From positions 1 through 21,869 of IMG/VR virus record IMGVR_UViG_3300038324_000026: DNA of 21,869 nt, one strand, 5' to 3'. How positions within the stretch are numbered: the first letter of the stretch is position 1; every line of letters begins with the position of its first letter. Of the stretch, positions 1 through 7,634 are shown one piece after another. This DNA is from a virus. Below the pieces are notes generated by a model that did not search any database, had not been told where the DNA came from, and worked only from the letters and a program-made list of their open reading frames with translations. A program made the position numbers and the translations under genes.

Positions 1-82
1 GTGCCTCCATCTCGTCGGTGTCCTCCCACGCCCACGCCTCGACCTTGCGAATCACCTGGCACCCCGGCACGTCGTCGTTCAC
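1..82 (-). CDS. Partial unknown protein, N-terminus only
   Basis: A reading frame starts with GTG at 82 and stays open to the window edge (27 codons visible, beginning MNDDVPGCQVIRKVEAW). Its start overlaps the stop of the XhlA-like gene as GTGA, the same arrangement used by several genes in this operon, so it is probably the next translationally coupled gene. I see no convincing Shine-Dalgarno sequence of its own. The visible part is acidic with several Trp and no recognisable domain. By position it could be a further lysis protein or an unrelated late gene. The call rests on the overlap and the open frame only. Confidence 0.5.
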   Translation of the reverse strand, partial: MNDDVPGCQVIRKVEAWAWEDTDEMEA

Positions 83-369
83 GCGAACAGCCAGCGGATG
101 AGGAACGGCATACCCACGGACAGCGCGGCGAGTGCGCCCGCCGTGCGCCAGTACCAAGCCAGAAGCTTTTCCATGTTGGTTTCAAGCTTGTCGATCGATT
201 CGGTCGAGCTTGCGATGCTCGCGATGTTGCGCTCGTTCTCGGCCACCTTCTTCACCAACGCGGGCACGTCTCGCACTTCGTCGGCGGTCTGAATGCGCGC
301 GATGGCAAGCTTGAGTTCCGCCACCTCCTGCAACAACTGGTCAACCTTTCCCTCTAATCGATCAGGCAC
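79..369 (-). CDS. XhlA-like membrane-anchored coiled-coil lysis accessory protein
   Basis: The product is 96 residues. Residues about 2-70 form a charged, heptad-like helix (KVDQLLQEVAELKLAIARIQ and onward). Residues about 73-95 are a C-terminal hydrophobic segment ending in RWLFA. This long-helix-plus-C-terminal-TM layout is that of the haemolysin XhlA family, which sits beside holin and endolysin genes in many phages and assists lysis. The GTG start at 369 is chosen because GAGGA lies 8 nt upstream and the preceding holin-like gene stops at 374; a longer upstream frame to 480 would overlap that gene and looks non-coding. A spanin-like role is possible, but no signal peptide or lipobox is present. 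Family assignment is by architecture, not by specific residues. Confidence 0.72.
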   Translation of the reverse strand: MPDRLEGKVDQLLQEVAELKLAIARIQTADEVRDVPALVKKVAENERNIASIASSTESIDKLETNMEKLLAWYWRTAGALAALSVGMPFLIRWLFA

Positions 370-373
370 TGTC

Positions 374-580
374 TTAATCCTCGTCTTGGGAGAGTGACAC
401 TTGGCCAACGTCGATGCGCTTGAGCCATCCCAGCAGGACCGAGGACATCGCAGCGGCGGCGAGCCAACCGAGCTGGTCAATGTGGCCCAGCACGAGAAGC
501 ACTGTCGCCACTACGGCCACAAGCCATGCAAAAAGCTCGCGCGGCTCGTTGAATCCTGCTTTGAAGTTTTCCCAGCTCAT
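374..580 (-). CDS. Small two-TM holin-like protein
   Basis: The product is 68 residues: a short charged N-terminus (MSWENFKAGFNEPREL), a hydrophobic segment at about 16-33, a short turn (HIDQLG), a second hydrophobic segment at about 37-53, and a charged tail ending DED. Two membrane segments and a polar tail fit a class II holin, which permeabilises the inner membrane so the endolysin can act. The ATG at 580 overlaps the endolysin stop as ATGA and has AAGGTGGGA upstream. It lies between the endolysin and the XhlA-like gene, which supports the lysis role. The sequence does not match a named holin family that I recognise, so the call is from topology and neighbours. Confidence 0.72.
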   Translation of the reverse strand: MSWENFKAGFNEPRELFAWLVAVVATVLLVLGHIDQLGWLAAAAMSSVLLGWLKRIDVGQVSLSQDED

Positions 581-1089
581 GCGTCCCACCTTGCATACTG
601 CTCGTAATACTCGTCGAATCTTCGGAGGTAGGCGCGCAGGTTCGGGATGCCCTTCGCGGCCTGTGCTGCGCTTACCGTCTCGCCAAACGTGATGTCGCGG
701 CCGGTTTCGTAAGTCTGCTTGATATAGGCGGCGGTGCCGGGTCCACCTTTCCACAGCGTGGCCACCGAGCGACTGGCGTTCTTGCAGCCAACGAGCCGCG
801 CTTTGTATCGGTCCACGTAGCGCAAGAACGCATTGATTGCGGCGGGGCCGTCGCCCATTAGCGCTTCGGTGGTGTCCTTGCCGTCGTCTTCAAATCCAAC
901 ATCGATGCCCGCCATGCGCCCCATCTGGAGCAGCCCGCAGAACTGTGAGCCGACGCGCCGAGCTCGCGCATTGCCTGCCGACTCGACACGGATGAGCGCA
1001 AGCACGGTCTGCACGTCGACGCCCTCAATGTCGTAGTCCTCGAGTGCCGCCTCTACGTCGTCAGCCCATTTCAGAACGTTGTCTCTCAC
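577..1089 (-). CDS. Endolysin, lytic transglycosylase (SLT/lysozyme-like fold)
   Basis: The product is 170 residues. The region VLALIRVESAGN contains the catalytic-type Glu36, followed by FCGLLQMG at residues 50-57, which is the ES...GLLQ motif of soluble lytic transglycosylases. Further on, VATLWKGGPGTAAYIKQ resembles the A-x-N-x-G-x-G...Y motif of the same fold. It probably cleaves peptidoglycan at lysis. No signal peptide is visible, so release would depend on the holin-like protein encoded next, whose start overlaps this stop. The GTG start at 1089 overlaps the preceding stop as GTGA and has a GGGGG run 7 nt upstream. A tail-associated lysin is an alternative, but its place between adsorption and holin-like genes favours an endolysin. 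Confidence 0.85.
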   Translation of the reverse strand: MRDNVLKWADDVEAALEDYDIEGVDVQTVLALIRVESAGNARARRVGSQFCGLLQMGRMAGIDVGFEDDGKDTTEALMGDGPAAINAFLRYVDRYKARLVGCKNASRSVATLWKGGPGTAAYIKQTYETGRDITFGETVSAAQAAKGIPNLRAYLRRFDEYYEQYARWDA

Positions 1090-1424
1090 GGCCCTGCCCC
1101 CACTGGTTGGATGTCTTGAAGTTCCATGCGCGCAAGCAGCGTGTCGAACTGGTCACGAGGGGTGACCGCTGCTGCCTCGCCCACCTCAAAATCAGAGCCC
1201 TTGAATTGCCGCTTTAGTGCGTCGAGGCTCGCTGAGTTGCGGCCCTTGACCGGACAGCTTGCGCCGACGTGGGTCGCTGGCTCGGTTCCCGTTGCGCTGA
1301 TACGAACCGCGAAAAACCCGTCGGAGTCGGCCGGATTGCCCGTGATCTGAGCCGCCGAATTGGACGCCCGAGCTGCGTCGCCAACCTCCACGATGAGCGC
1401 CATGCGATACGTGTACTCCGTCAC
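1086..1424 (-). CDS. Unknown small late protein
   Basis: The product is 112 residues from the GTG at 1424 (begins MTEYTYRMALIVEVGDAARA). It contains alternating hydrophobic strands in the first half (FFAVRISATG) and a helical stretch near residues 65-105. I recognise no family. The start at 1424 is chosen because it overlaps the LamG-protein stop as GTGA and has GGGG 6 nt upstream; a GTG at 1436 in the same frame is possible but less well placed. Position between a receptor-binding candidate and the endolysin suggests a virion-tip or lysis-associated protein, but nothing in the sequence confirms that. Confidence 0.72.
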   Translation of the reverse strand: MTEYTYRMALIVEVGDAARASNSAAQITGNPADSDGFFAVRISATGTEPATHVGASCPVKGRNSASLDALKRQFKGSDFEVGEAAAVTPRDQFDTLLARMELQDIQPVGAGP

Positions 1425-2212
1425 AACGTACCCCACTCACTGCTGAGCCAGTTGTTGACCTGCGTTGTTTGCGCTGACGTAAGCTCGCTCGCATACACGA
1501 CGATTTCCGCAATCTCACCGTCGAACGGCGCGCCGCCCGTATAGAATGCTCCAAACCTCAGGCCGCTTGATGCCGTCTGCGTGCCCGGCGAGCCGGTGGC
1601 TCGGACCACTCCGTCGGTAATCAGTTGAGAGTCGGTCCGTGGATTGTCAAAACGACACTCGAACGTGGTCCACGAGCCGCGAACGTCGAACGATGCCGCC
1701 CGGTTACTTCCCGCGAATAGCGCAATGCCGGATGCGCTCAGGTTGTACAAGATGTTGCGGTCCGTGCTCGCCAGTCCGCCGAACACTGCGCCCTGTGCTG
1801 CGCCTGCGGTGTAGCGGGCGACGATAAAGTAGGTCGCCTCCGTTCCGAGCGTAACCGCGCTCGCGTCGAGGAAATCATCCACGCCGTCGAAATCGATTAC
1901 GGTGAGGCTTGAGACTGTCTGCTTGGTGGGCTGGTTGGCCGTTGTCGCTTGTACTGCCGTGTCGCTACTGTGCCGATCCGTCCACGTGGTCACGGGGTCG
2001 CCGTCGCTCAGCCCGCTCAACGATTTCGCCGACCAGTTCCACGACGTGATTCCGGAGAACTCGGGCGCAGCACTTGCGGTTTCTTCCACAAGGTCAGCAT
2101 TCTCCCCGGTCTGTGTGGGTCCCGCGATGATGAGCCCCGACTGCGTGACGGACTTCACCACACCCGTCTGCGTCGGACCGTCCAGAATCTCCCCCGTCTG
2201 CGTCACCCCCAC
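1421..2212 (-). CDS. LamG/concanavalin-like protein, probable receptor-binding tail protein
   Basis: The product is 263 residues. Residues 3-37 carry four short TQTG or TQSG units arranged as two copies of a roughly 19-residue unit. Residues about 50-263 look like a LamG/ConA-type jelly roll: FDGVDDF at 108-114, alternating beta strands, then FDGEIAEIVVYASELT and a terminal NNWLSSEWG, the usual ending of phage and bacterial LamG domains. Such domains bind glycans, so a role in host recognition is likely, with the N-terminal repeats as a virion attachment region. The GTG at 2212 has GAGG 7 nt upstream; an ATG at 2217 in another frame stops after four codons. The next gene starts inside its stop codon. 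Confidence 0.83.
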   Translation of the reverse strand: MGVTQTGEILDGPTQTGVVKSVTQSGLIIAGPTQTGENADLVEETASAAPEFSGITSWNWSAKSLSGLSDGDPVTTWTDRHSSDTAVQATTANQPTKQTVSSLTVIDFDGVDDFLDASAVTLGTEATYFIVARYTAGAAQGAVFGGLASTDRNILYNLSASGIALFAGSNRAASFDVRGSWTTFECRFDNPRTDSQLITDGVVRATGSPGTQTASSGLRFGAFYTGGAPFDGEIAEIVVYASELTSAQTTQVNNWLSSEWGTL

Positions 2213-2221
2213 GTCATTACC

Positions 2222-2572
2222 TCACGCCGACGAAGAGGCGAGGATGCGAAGCACGCCCTTCTTTACGGTGAACGTCGTTCCGCTGCTGATGACGAAGACC
2301 TCATACTCGAAGTATCCCGGCTCCTGGTCCGTCTCCGTTGATGTGAGGTTGATCGTGATCTCGCCCGACGCTGCGGTCGTGACGTCAATCTTCGACGAAG
2401 CCGTTCCGCTGTCGATGTCGACAACGAGAGTCGTGTCAGAATCCCCCCGACGCCACATGTGCAGATGTGCAGCGTAGCCCGTCAGATCGAAAGCCGAGCC
2501 GCCCTTGGTGACGTTAATCACCCAGTCATTAAAGGCGTTGCCTTCATAGAAATCGAAGTCGTAAGCCGCCAT
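2222..2572 (-). CDS. BppU-like small baseplate/tail adaptor protein
   Basis: The product is 116 residues and rich in beta strands. The segment around FDLTGYAAHLHMWRRGD, after an N-terminal strand, resembles the Ig-like N-terminal domain of the BppU family, in which a DLTG motif follows a short extension and leads into a strand. BppU-type proteins join receptor-binding proteins to the phage baseplate, and the LamG protein lies immediately downstream. The ATG at 2572 follows a GGGGGG run with a 4-nt spacer (2577-2582), the signal shared with many genes here. It is the first minus-strand gene after the antisense lipoprotein locus, so it may be read by run-through or from its own promoter. Family assignment is tentative. 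Confidence 0.78.
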   Translation of the reverse strand: MAAYDFDFYEGNAFNDWVINVTKGGSAFDLTGYAAHLHMWRRGDSDTTLVVDIDSGTASSKIDVTTAASGEITINLTSTETDQEPGYFEYEVFVISSGTTFTVKKGVLRILASSSA

Positions 2573-2656
2573 GCGTCCCCCCGGACTTTTTGCGGTGTCG
2601 TGAATACTCTACCATCTAGGTCGTCCAACTCCAAGAACCCACCCCTCGGGGGCATC
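2573..2656. promoter_or_regulatory. Divergent intergenic region upstream of the lipoprotein
   Basis: This 84-nt stretch lies between the minus-strand start at 2572 and the plus-strand start at 2657, the only divergent junction in the window. It must hold whatever promoter drives the lipoprotein, since no other plus-strand gene is near. Candidate elements are weak: TTTTTG, 17 nt, TACCAT on the plus strand matches a sigma70-type promoter poorly. It also contains G-run Shine-Dalgarno sequences for both genes, at 2577-2582 (minus) and 2648-2652 (plus). I cannot place a promoter with confidence. Confidence 0.3.
2648..2652 (+). promoter_or_regulatory. G-run ribosome binding site of the lipoprotein gene
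   Basis: GGGGG sits 4 nt before the ATG at 2657. It is the same G-run with short spacer seen before many minus-strand genes, and it decides this start over upstream in-frame codons reaching 2459, which would run back through the BppU-like gene. Confidence 0.45.
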
Positions 2657-3034
2657 ATGAAATATCTGACCGTTTTACTTTTCGCCCTGCTCTTTGCCGC
2701 CTGCGGCGATACTCAAGATGAGCCGAGCCTCGCCGAGTGCGTTGTCTCGTGTGAGCAAGGGCTCGACCAGTGCAAACACACCTACGACTGCGAAGCTGCA
2801 TGTCAGGCCGATCGCCAGCTTGAGCGGGCATGTCCCAACCAAACCGCCGAAGATTCGTGCTACGTTCGCTGTGTCGACAAGCTGGTCCCCGACGATGAAA
2901 TATCGGGCGACCCGAACCGTTGCATGATGGTTGATTCCATCTGCTCCGAACGCTGCGCCGAGCTGTACGCAGGCTGCGAGGAAGACATGAGCTGCCCCGA
3001 CGTGCCTTTCCCCGGAAATGTCGAGTGTCAGTAG
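2657..3034 (+). CDS. Cys-rich lipoprotein, antisense cargo (moron) gene
   Basis: The product is 125 residues: a short signal peptide (MKYLTVLLFALLFAAC) with lipobox-like FAAC and lipidated Cys16, followed by Gly17-Asp18. The mature part has 14 further cysteines, enough for seven disulfides. C28-C32-C39-C45 and C96-C100-C107-C113 have the identical spacing C-x3-C-x6-C-x5-C, and C45-x3-C49 and C68-x3-C72 are further CxxxC pairs, so the protein looks like an internal duplication of helical-hairpin units. It should be exported and anchored to a membrane facing the periplasm or cell surface. It is the only plus-strand gene, inserted between tail genes, and its stop overlaps the convergent tail gene by 7 nt. 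A role in superinfection exclusion or host surface change is inference. F at lipobox position -3 is slightly unusual. Confidence 0.85.
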   Translation: MKYLTVLLFALLFAACGDTQDEPSLAECVVSCEQGLDQCKHTYDCEAACQADRQLERACPNQTAEDSCYVRCVDKLVPDDEISGDPNRCMMVDSICSERCAELYAGCEEDMSCPDVPFPGNVECQ

Positions 3035-3648
3035 CCACGGGGTAAGCTCGCGTCGTCGGATGCTGTGAGTCGGTACTCGTGCCCGTGGTCTGCGTAAACC
3101 GTGCCCGTACTCGGCGAGCTGGTTGAGCGCCCTTCAGCGTAGACCGTGATCGTGCGCGGAGGTTGTCCCGCCGTCCCGCCCGCATCTGCATCCGCCGAAC
3201 TGATCGACAGACTTCCCGACAGCACCTCCACACCCGAGCCTGATGGAGTCAGCGTAATCGTGCCGAGCGTCGTCGAAGCTGATGATGCGTCTTCGGCCAC
3301 AATCGTGTAGCGGACTTCGCAGATCTCGACGACCGCAACGAACTCGAGGATAACAATCGTGCTGCTGCCGTTCTGTAGGTCACGCTCCAGCGAGAGGCAC
3401 GGGTGCCACGCCGACCAATCCAACGACGTGCCCGCACTGGTCTGCGTGAACGTCCCCGAAGTTGTCTGGAAGCTGGGGTCGTCGGTGTCAGGGAACGGGT
3501 AGAGCCCCGGAATGCGTGCTCCTGACTCGGCAAACTCGCGATGATTCGCGCGCAGAATCGTGCGCCAGTCCTCAGCGTCGATGTCTTTGGTGATGAGGTA
3601 CTCACCCCGCACGAACGACGGGAATTCCGATGGGATCACGGCACTCAT
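3028..3648 (-). CDS. Unknown tail-tip or fibre-associated protein
   Basis: The product is 206 residues, starting MSAVIPSEFPSFVRGEYL. A helical N-terminal portion (about 1-50) is followed by a Thr/Ser-rich, beta-strand-rich portion typical of tail surface proteins. I recognise no family. The ATG at 3648 overlaps the stop of the 1329-residue tail protein as ATGA and has GGGAGG 7 nt upstream, one of the few canonical Shine-Dalgarno sequences in the window. An in-frame extension upstream of it is rejected for that reason. Its 3' end overlaps the antisense lipoprotein gene by 7 nt. Coupling to the large tail protein suggests it is a partner or chaperone of the tail tip. Confidence 0.78.
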   Translation of the reverse strand: MSAVIPSEFPSFVRGEYLITKDIDAEDWRTILRANHREFAESGARIPGLYPFPDTDDPSFQTTSGTFTQTSAGTSLDWSAWHPCLSLERDLQNGSSTIVILEFVAVVEICEVRYTIVAEDASSASTTLGTITLTPSGSGVEVLSGSLSISSADADAGGTAGQPPRTITVYAEGRSTSSPSTGTVYADHGHEYRLTASDDASLPRGY

Positions 3649-6600
3649 TGCGGAACCTCCCAGACTGTCAGACCGGTCGTCATGCGGACCAGCCACTTGG
3701 CCAAGTGGAATCCTTCGGAGCCGTCGCCCCAATCCACATTAGCCACGGGATCATAACCCGGCTCCGTGCTCCCGTCGCCGAGCTCCAGCGTGAACCGAAA
3801 CCGCAGCATTCCATAGTCGGTGTCCGGGTCCCACGTGATGGGGACCTCAAGTGTGCGCCGGGTGATCAGCTCACGGTCCTCGGGATAGAGCAACCCCTCC
3901 TTGTAGACGTACGAGTCACCGCCGCCGCCGTCTCGAAAGTCGCGCACGCGCAACCGCTCTTGAAGCAGTGCCGTCCATCGTCCCGACTGGTCGGTGAGGA
4001 AGTGCTCGACCTTCTGGTCTTCAACCTCGGTGGCGATGTTTGACCACGCACCTGTGCTTGTGTCGAACTCGTCAACATAGAGCCGCATCCGCCACGTAGC
4101 TCTTGAGGTCGCCGGTAGGTCGCCACCCCCGGCCGCGTACGTGCGGACGTAGTGGTAAATCAGCTCGTTGACGCTGAGCCTGATGGTCGGATTTTTCGAC
4201 GTAGGCCTGATGGCTGCTTGGTCGACAAGGATCTCAGCCGTCGACCCAGTCGAGTCGAACACTCGCGTGAATCGCTGGCCGTACCCGCTTGGCCAGGACT
4301 CTTCGGGACCCAGTGTACCGCGAGGTCCGACATACAGCGCACGCGGTCGCGAGTGCACGCCAAGGATATTGTCGACGTGCTGCCCGCTCTCGGCTGCTCC
4401 CACGGTCACATTGGCGCGGTAGGCTCGCGGGCTCAGCTTCCGATACAGCCCCGACGACCCGCTATACTTGAATTCGATCGACACGCCTCGGATACAGACG
4501 TAGGAAAGCGGCCACAATTCTGGGTCGATGCCGTCGCTGATGGCGCCACCTGGTACCGCGGGGCGCACGTACATCTCGCCAGCGTTCAAGCTGATGAGGT
4601 GGTCGAAGTCGTTCTCAGACGTGTCGGTGTCGCCCAGCCGAGTGAACTGAAGCGAGGGATCGTTACTCGCCTGCACGGTGTATGTCCCGGCGGGGTACAT
4701 CGTCGCGTCGGAGGCGACCTTGAGCCGCGTACCCTGCCCGTCCGCGTCGGTCGCCGACTGGTAGAGTAGCCCCGAGCCTGCCTCGCTGCGCACGTCGATG
4801 AAGAAGTCCGTCACCACCGGCGTCTCAAGCGGTCGGTCGAGCGTCCATTCCACGAGTTCTTCGCCCGCGTCGTTGCCCGCGTTGGGCGCAAACTTGACTG
4901 ACTTCTCACCCAGTCCTCGCAGCCCGATGGTCAGCTCCACATCTTGGCTGTCCCCCTCGGTGTCGTCGATCTCCACGAAGAAGCGCACACGCACCGACTC
5001 GAGCCCGCCCTGTACCTCCCACGGGACCTGTAGGTACGTCGCGCGCCTGAGCGTTGCCACCGGGCGGATACCGCTGCTGCTCGCGTTGTTCTTCGAGTTG
5101 CCCGAGATCGGCGTGAAGGAGATAGCATCAGCGTTCTTCCACAGCTCCGACTCGTTGTGCCTCAAGATGTTGTCAACGTGGCAGTCCAGCGGGGAGCCCC
5201 CGCCGCTGTCCGTGATCATCTCGTCGAACATGCGGATAAAGCCCTGCGCCGCGATGGTCGAGCCCGTCTCGGGTCCGCTCGCGCCCGTCACCCCGAGAAA
5301 GCCGCCGTAGGGGTCCGGGTCCTCGGTGCCCGTCGTCGTCGTCAGCGAGCCCGAGGTGGCGAAGAAGGCATACGGCCGGACCGTCGACGAATACCGCGTG
5401 TCGTTGGAGTACTCATCCGAGTAAGCAAGCCGCACATAGTTGACACCCACCGTGGGGGTCGACGCAAAGGCTAAATTGATGTCGATGTAATCGCCGGTTC
5501 CATCGCTGCCGATGGCTGTGACCGAGCGCACGGTGCTTCCGATTGCGCTACCGTCAATCCAGCCGAGCCGGACTTCATCGCCTACCGTGAAGGTCTCGTT
5601 GTCCGAGGTATCGTTGCCGTACTGCGAAGACGCGAGGCAGTAAAGCCGGGTTCCGGAGCCTGCTGTGCCGCTGATGAACATGGCCGGGGCTCGCTCACGC
5701 GCGAAGGTTCCCGTGCGGTAGGCCATGAGCAGCACGTCGAGCTCCGCGGTAAAGTTGTGCATGTTGAGCTTGCGCGACACGATGAGCCCGATGAGGTCGA
5801 CACGGCCCTCCACGTCGGCACCGTTGACCACTTCGCCGTTTCGGTCGATCAGCACCCGGTTCTCAAGCGGAACGTTCTTGAAGCTGATCCACGCTCCGAG
5901 GTCGTAGCTGGTACCCGCGTGCTCTTCACTCGGTACCCGGACGGTGATTCGGGGAAGACCGTAGTGTCCGATCAGCGCGATGTTACTGAGCTGCTGGGCC
6001 ACGCCGAGCGCCTTCTCCCTTGAAATGGCCTCGACGCGGTACTCATTCTGCGTATCGCTCAAGAGCTTGGTGCGCCGTGACGTTCCCTGACTGGTGACCG
6101 ACACTGCCGACCCCGCGCGCCACGGAAGCTCGCCGATCGTCGCGATGAAGCTGTTGACCTGCGACGCGGCCGGGGGCTTCCATCCCCATGTGCCCTTGAG
6201 CGGCTGCACGGCGTTCGCCAGCGCGTCGGTATACGCGGCGATGTCGAGCACCTTGAGGCGGTCAATCGACAGTTTTCCCTCGCTCGTCTTGGTGTGGAAG
6301 AAGCCCCACGTGCGAAGCAACTGTCGGAGCTTCTCGCCGAGTCGCACCCGGCTTCCGTCCCAACCCCATACGAGATGGTCAATCGCCTCCCTCAACTCGG
6401 GCGTGTCGTCGATCACGGTCTCAAAGGCCGCAGTGTCGAGGTACTCTAACCCAAGCGCGAAGTCTTCACCTAGCGACTGGTAGAAGAACGACGAGTTGAC
6501 CCGCCCCACACTCTTCAAAACGGTGAGGTCGAACGCCACCGGATGATAACGGTCGTTCGCGGCGAGCCTCCGCGTTGCCGAGATGTACTCGCCCTGCGAG

Positions 6601-7634
6601 GTGTTCTCGTCGCCCTCTCGGTCAATCGCCAGCACTTCCCAGACCGCATCAGGAAACGGTCGAGAAGAGAGCTCGCCGTCTTCGGCCTCGTCAAGTTCAA
6701 GCCTCGACCCAAGCCGCACCCGTTCCGGAGTCCGACTATTCAACCCTATCCATCGGTCGTCCCCGTCCTTGGTTTCAAAGGCGTAGACGAGCGCGTCGTT
6801 TACCTGGATGGCAATCCCTCGCTCCGTGCCCGACCCGAACGCCTCGGGCAGCACCCGGCTCTTGATGTAGCTCCCATCCAAGTCTCGGAGCCGTGAACCG
6901 TAGACGAGCCGGTCGGATGACTGCGTGATTCCTCCCGTGCGCGCGAGGTCGTTTGGCGTGCGGTTCCCCTCCGCGTTAAGCAGTGCGGAGATCTGATCCT
7001 CGGTCGTGATGCTGATGGTCTCAGCAGAATCGGACCGAATTTCTTTGATGTAGGCTTTGCCAATGACCGTCACGGCGTCCGTGTCGAGGTTGTACCGGAC
7101 GAACGTGATGAGCCTCGCCTCCCACTTGGGAAGCCACGCATAGGCGTTGAGACCGCTGTCGTGTCCGGTCGCCTCGCTGCCGAAGTACCCCCTCGTGGAG
7201 CCCGTGTAGCTGCCAGCGGAATACGTCCCGCCGAGCTTGATGGCCTCGTCTCCAATCCAGACCACATCGCCGCCGAGCGTCGAGTCTCCAAGCGGGATGT
7301 CCGTGGCCGAGCTTGTGATGTCGCTCGTAAGCGAGCTAACGGGAATGGTCTCGGTGCGCTGGAAGATCTTGGCCATCGCGTCGGAGCCATCGACCTTCAG
7401 CGTCATCGCTCCGCCCGTGAGCTTGCCGGTGAACGGGTCGATGCTGTCGACCTTGTCCGGCATGGGGCGAAGGGCTTGAACCCAGTCGTAGGCCTTGGTG
7501 CCGAGCGTGTCGATAGCATACGAGCCAGACGGTGGCGTGTGCTGGCCGTGATAGAAGATGTACCCGCCCGCCTCGCCGGTGGGGTCTCCCACGCTCTCGA
7601 TGTGCACACCCGTGATATAGCGGTAGTTAGTCAC
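3645..7634 (-). CDS. Large tail-tip hub/fibre protein (1329 residues)
   Basis: This is the largest gene in the window. The N-terminal third (YRYITGVHIESVGDP onward, with DPFTGKLTGGAMTLKVDG near residue 70) looks like a baseplate-hub or tail-associated structural region. The rest is a long series of beta-rich, Gly/Thr/Asp-rich segments as in central tail fibres and receptor-contacting proteins. By position, two genes after the tape measure and before small adsorption genes, it corresponds to the tail-tip/host-specificity protein of siphoviruses. I do not see a specific motif that names a family. The GTG at 7634 overlaps the preceding gene by 8 nt and has GGAGG upstream with a 9-nt spacer. No glycine-repeat collagen or intramolecular chaperone end is evident. 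Confidence 0.82.
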   Translation of the reverse strand: MTNYRYITGVHIESVGDPTGEAGGYIFYHGQHTPPSGSYAIDTLGTKAYDWVQALRPMPDKVDSIDPFTGKLTGGAMTLKVDGSDAMAKIFQRTETIPVSSLTSDITSSATDIPLGDSTLGGDVVWIGDEAIKLGGTYSAGSYTGSTRGYFGSEATGHDSGLNAYAWLPKWEARLITFVRYNLDTDAVTVIGKAYIKEIRSDSAETISITTEDQISALLNAEGNRTPNDLARTGGITQSSDRLVYGSRLRDLDGSYIKSRVLPEAFGSGTERGIAIQVNDALVYAFETKDGDDRWIGLNSRTPERVRLGSRLELDEAEDGELSSRPFPDAVWEVLAIDREGDENTSQGEYISATRRLAANDRYHPVAFDLTVLKSVGRVNSSFFYQSLGEDFALGLEYLDTAAFETVIDDTPELREAIDHLVWGWDGSRVRLGEKLRQLLRTWGFFHTKTSEGKLSIDRLKVLDIAAYTDALANAVQPLKGTWGWKPPAASQVNSFIATIGELPWRAGSAVSVTSQGTSRRTKLLSDTQNEYRVEAISREKALGVAQQLSNIALIGHYGLPRITVRVPSEEHAGTSYDLGAWISFKNVPLENRVLIDRNGEVVNGADVEGRVDLIGLIVSRKLNMHNFTAELDVLLMAYRTGTFARERAPAMFISGTAGSGTRLYCLASSQYGNDTSDNETFTVGDEVRLGWIDGSAIGSTVRSVTAIGSDGTGDYIDINLAFASTPTVGVNYVRLAYSDEYSNDTRYSSTVRPYAFFATSGSLTTTTGTEDPDPYGGFLGVTGASGPETGSTIAAQGFIRMFDEMITDSGGGSPLDCHVDNILRHNESELWKNADAISFTPISGNSKNNASSSGIRPVATLRRATYLQVPWEVQGGLESVRVRFFVEIDDTEGDSQDVELTIGLRGLGEKSVKFAPNAGNDAGEELVEWTLDRPLETPVVTDFFIDVRSEAGSGLLYQSATDADGQGTRLKVASDATMYPAGTYTVQASNDPSLQFTRLGDTDTSENDFDHLISLNAGEMYVRPAVPGGAISDGIDPELWPLSYVCIRGVSIEFKYSGSSGLYRKLSPRAYRANVTVGAAESGQHVDNILGVHSRPRALYVGPRGTLGPEESWPSGYGQRFTRVFDSTGSTAEILVDQAAIRPTSKNPTIRLSVNELIYHYVRTYAAGGGDLPATSRATWRMRLYVDEFDTSTGAWSNIATEVEDQKVEHFLTDQSGRWTALLQERLRVRDFRDGGGGDSYVYKEGLLYPEDRELITRRTLEVPITWDPDTDYGMLRFRFTLELGDGSTEPGYDPVANVDWGDGSEGFHLAKWLVRMTTGLTVWEVPQ

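Noticed and set aside
2573-2656. A defined sigma70-type promoter for the lipoprotein
   Set aside because: The best box pair matches the consensus in too few positions to place a promoter.
2655-3233. A 192-codon minus-strand frame opposite the lipoprotein
   Set aside because: Arg/Ser-rich shadow composition without a start signal; the plus strand has a signal peptide and regular cysteines.
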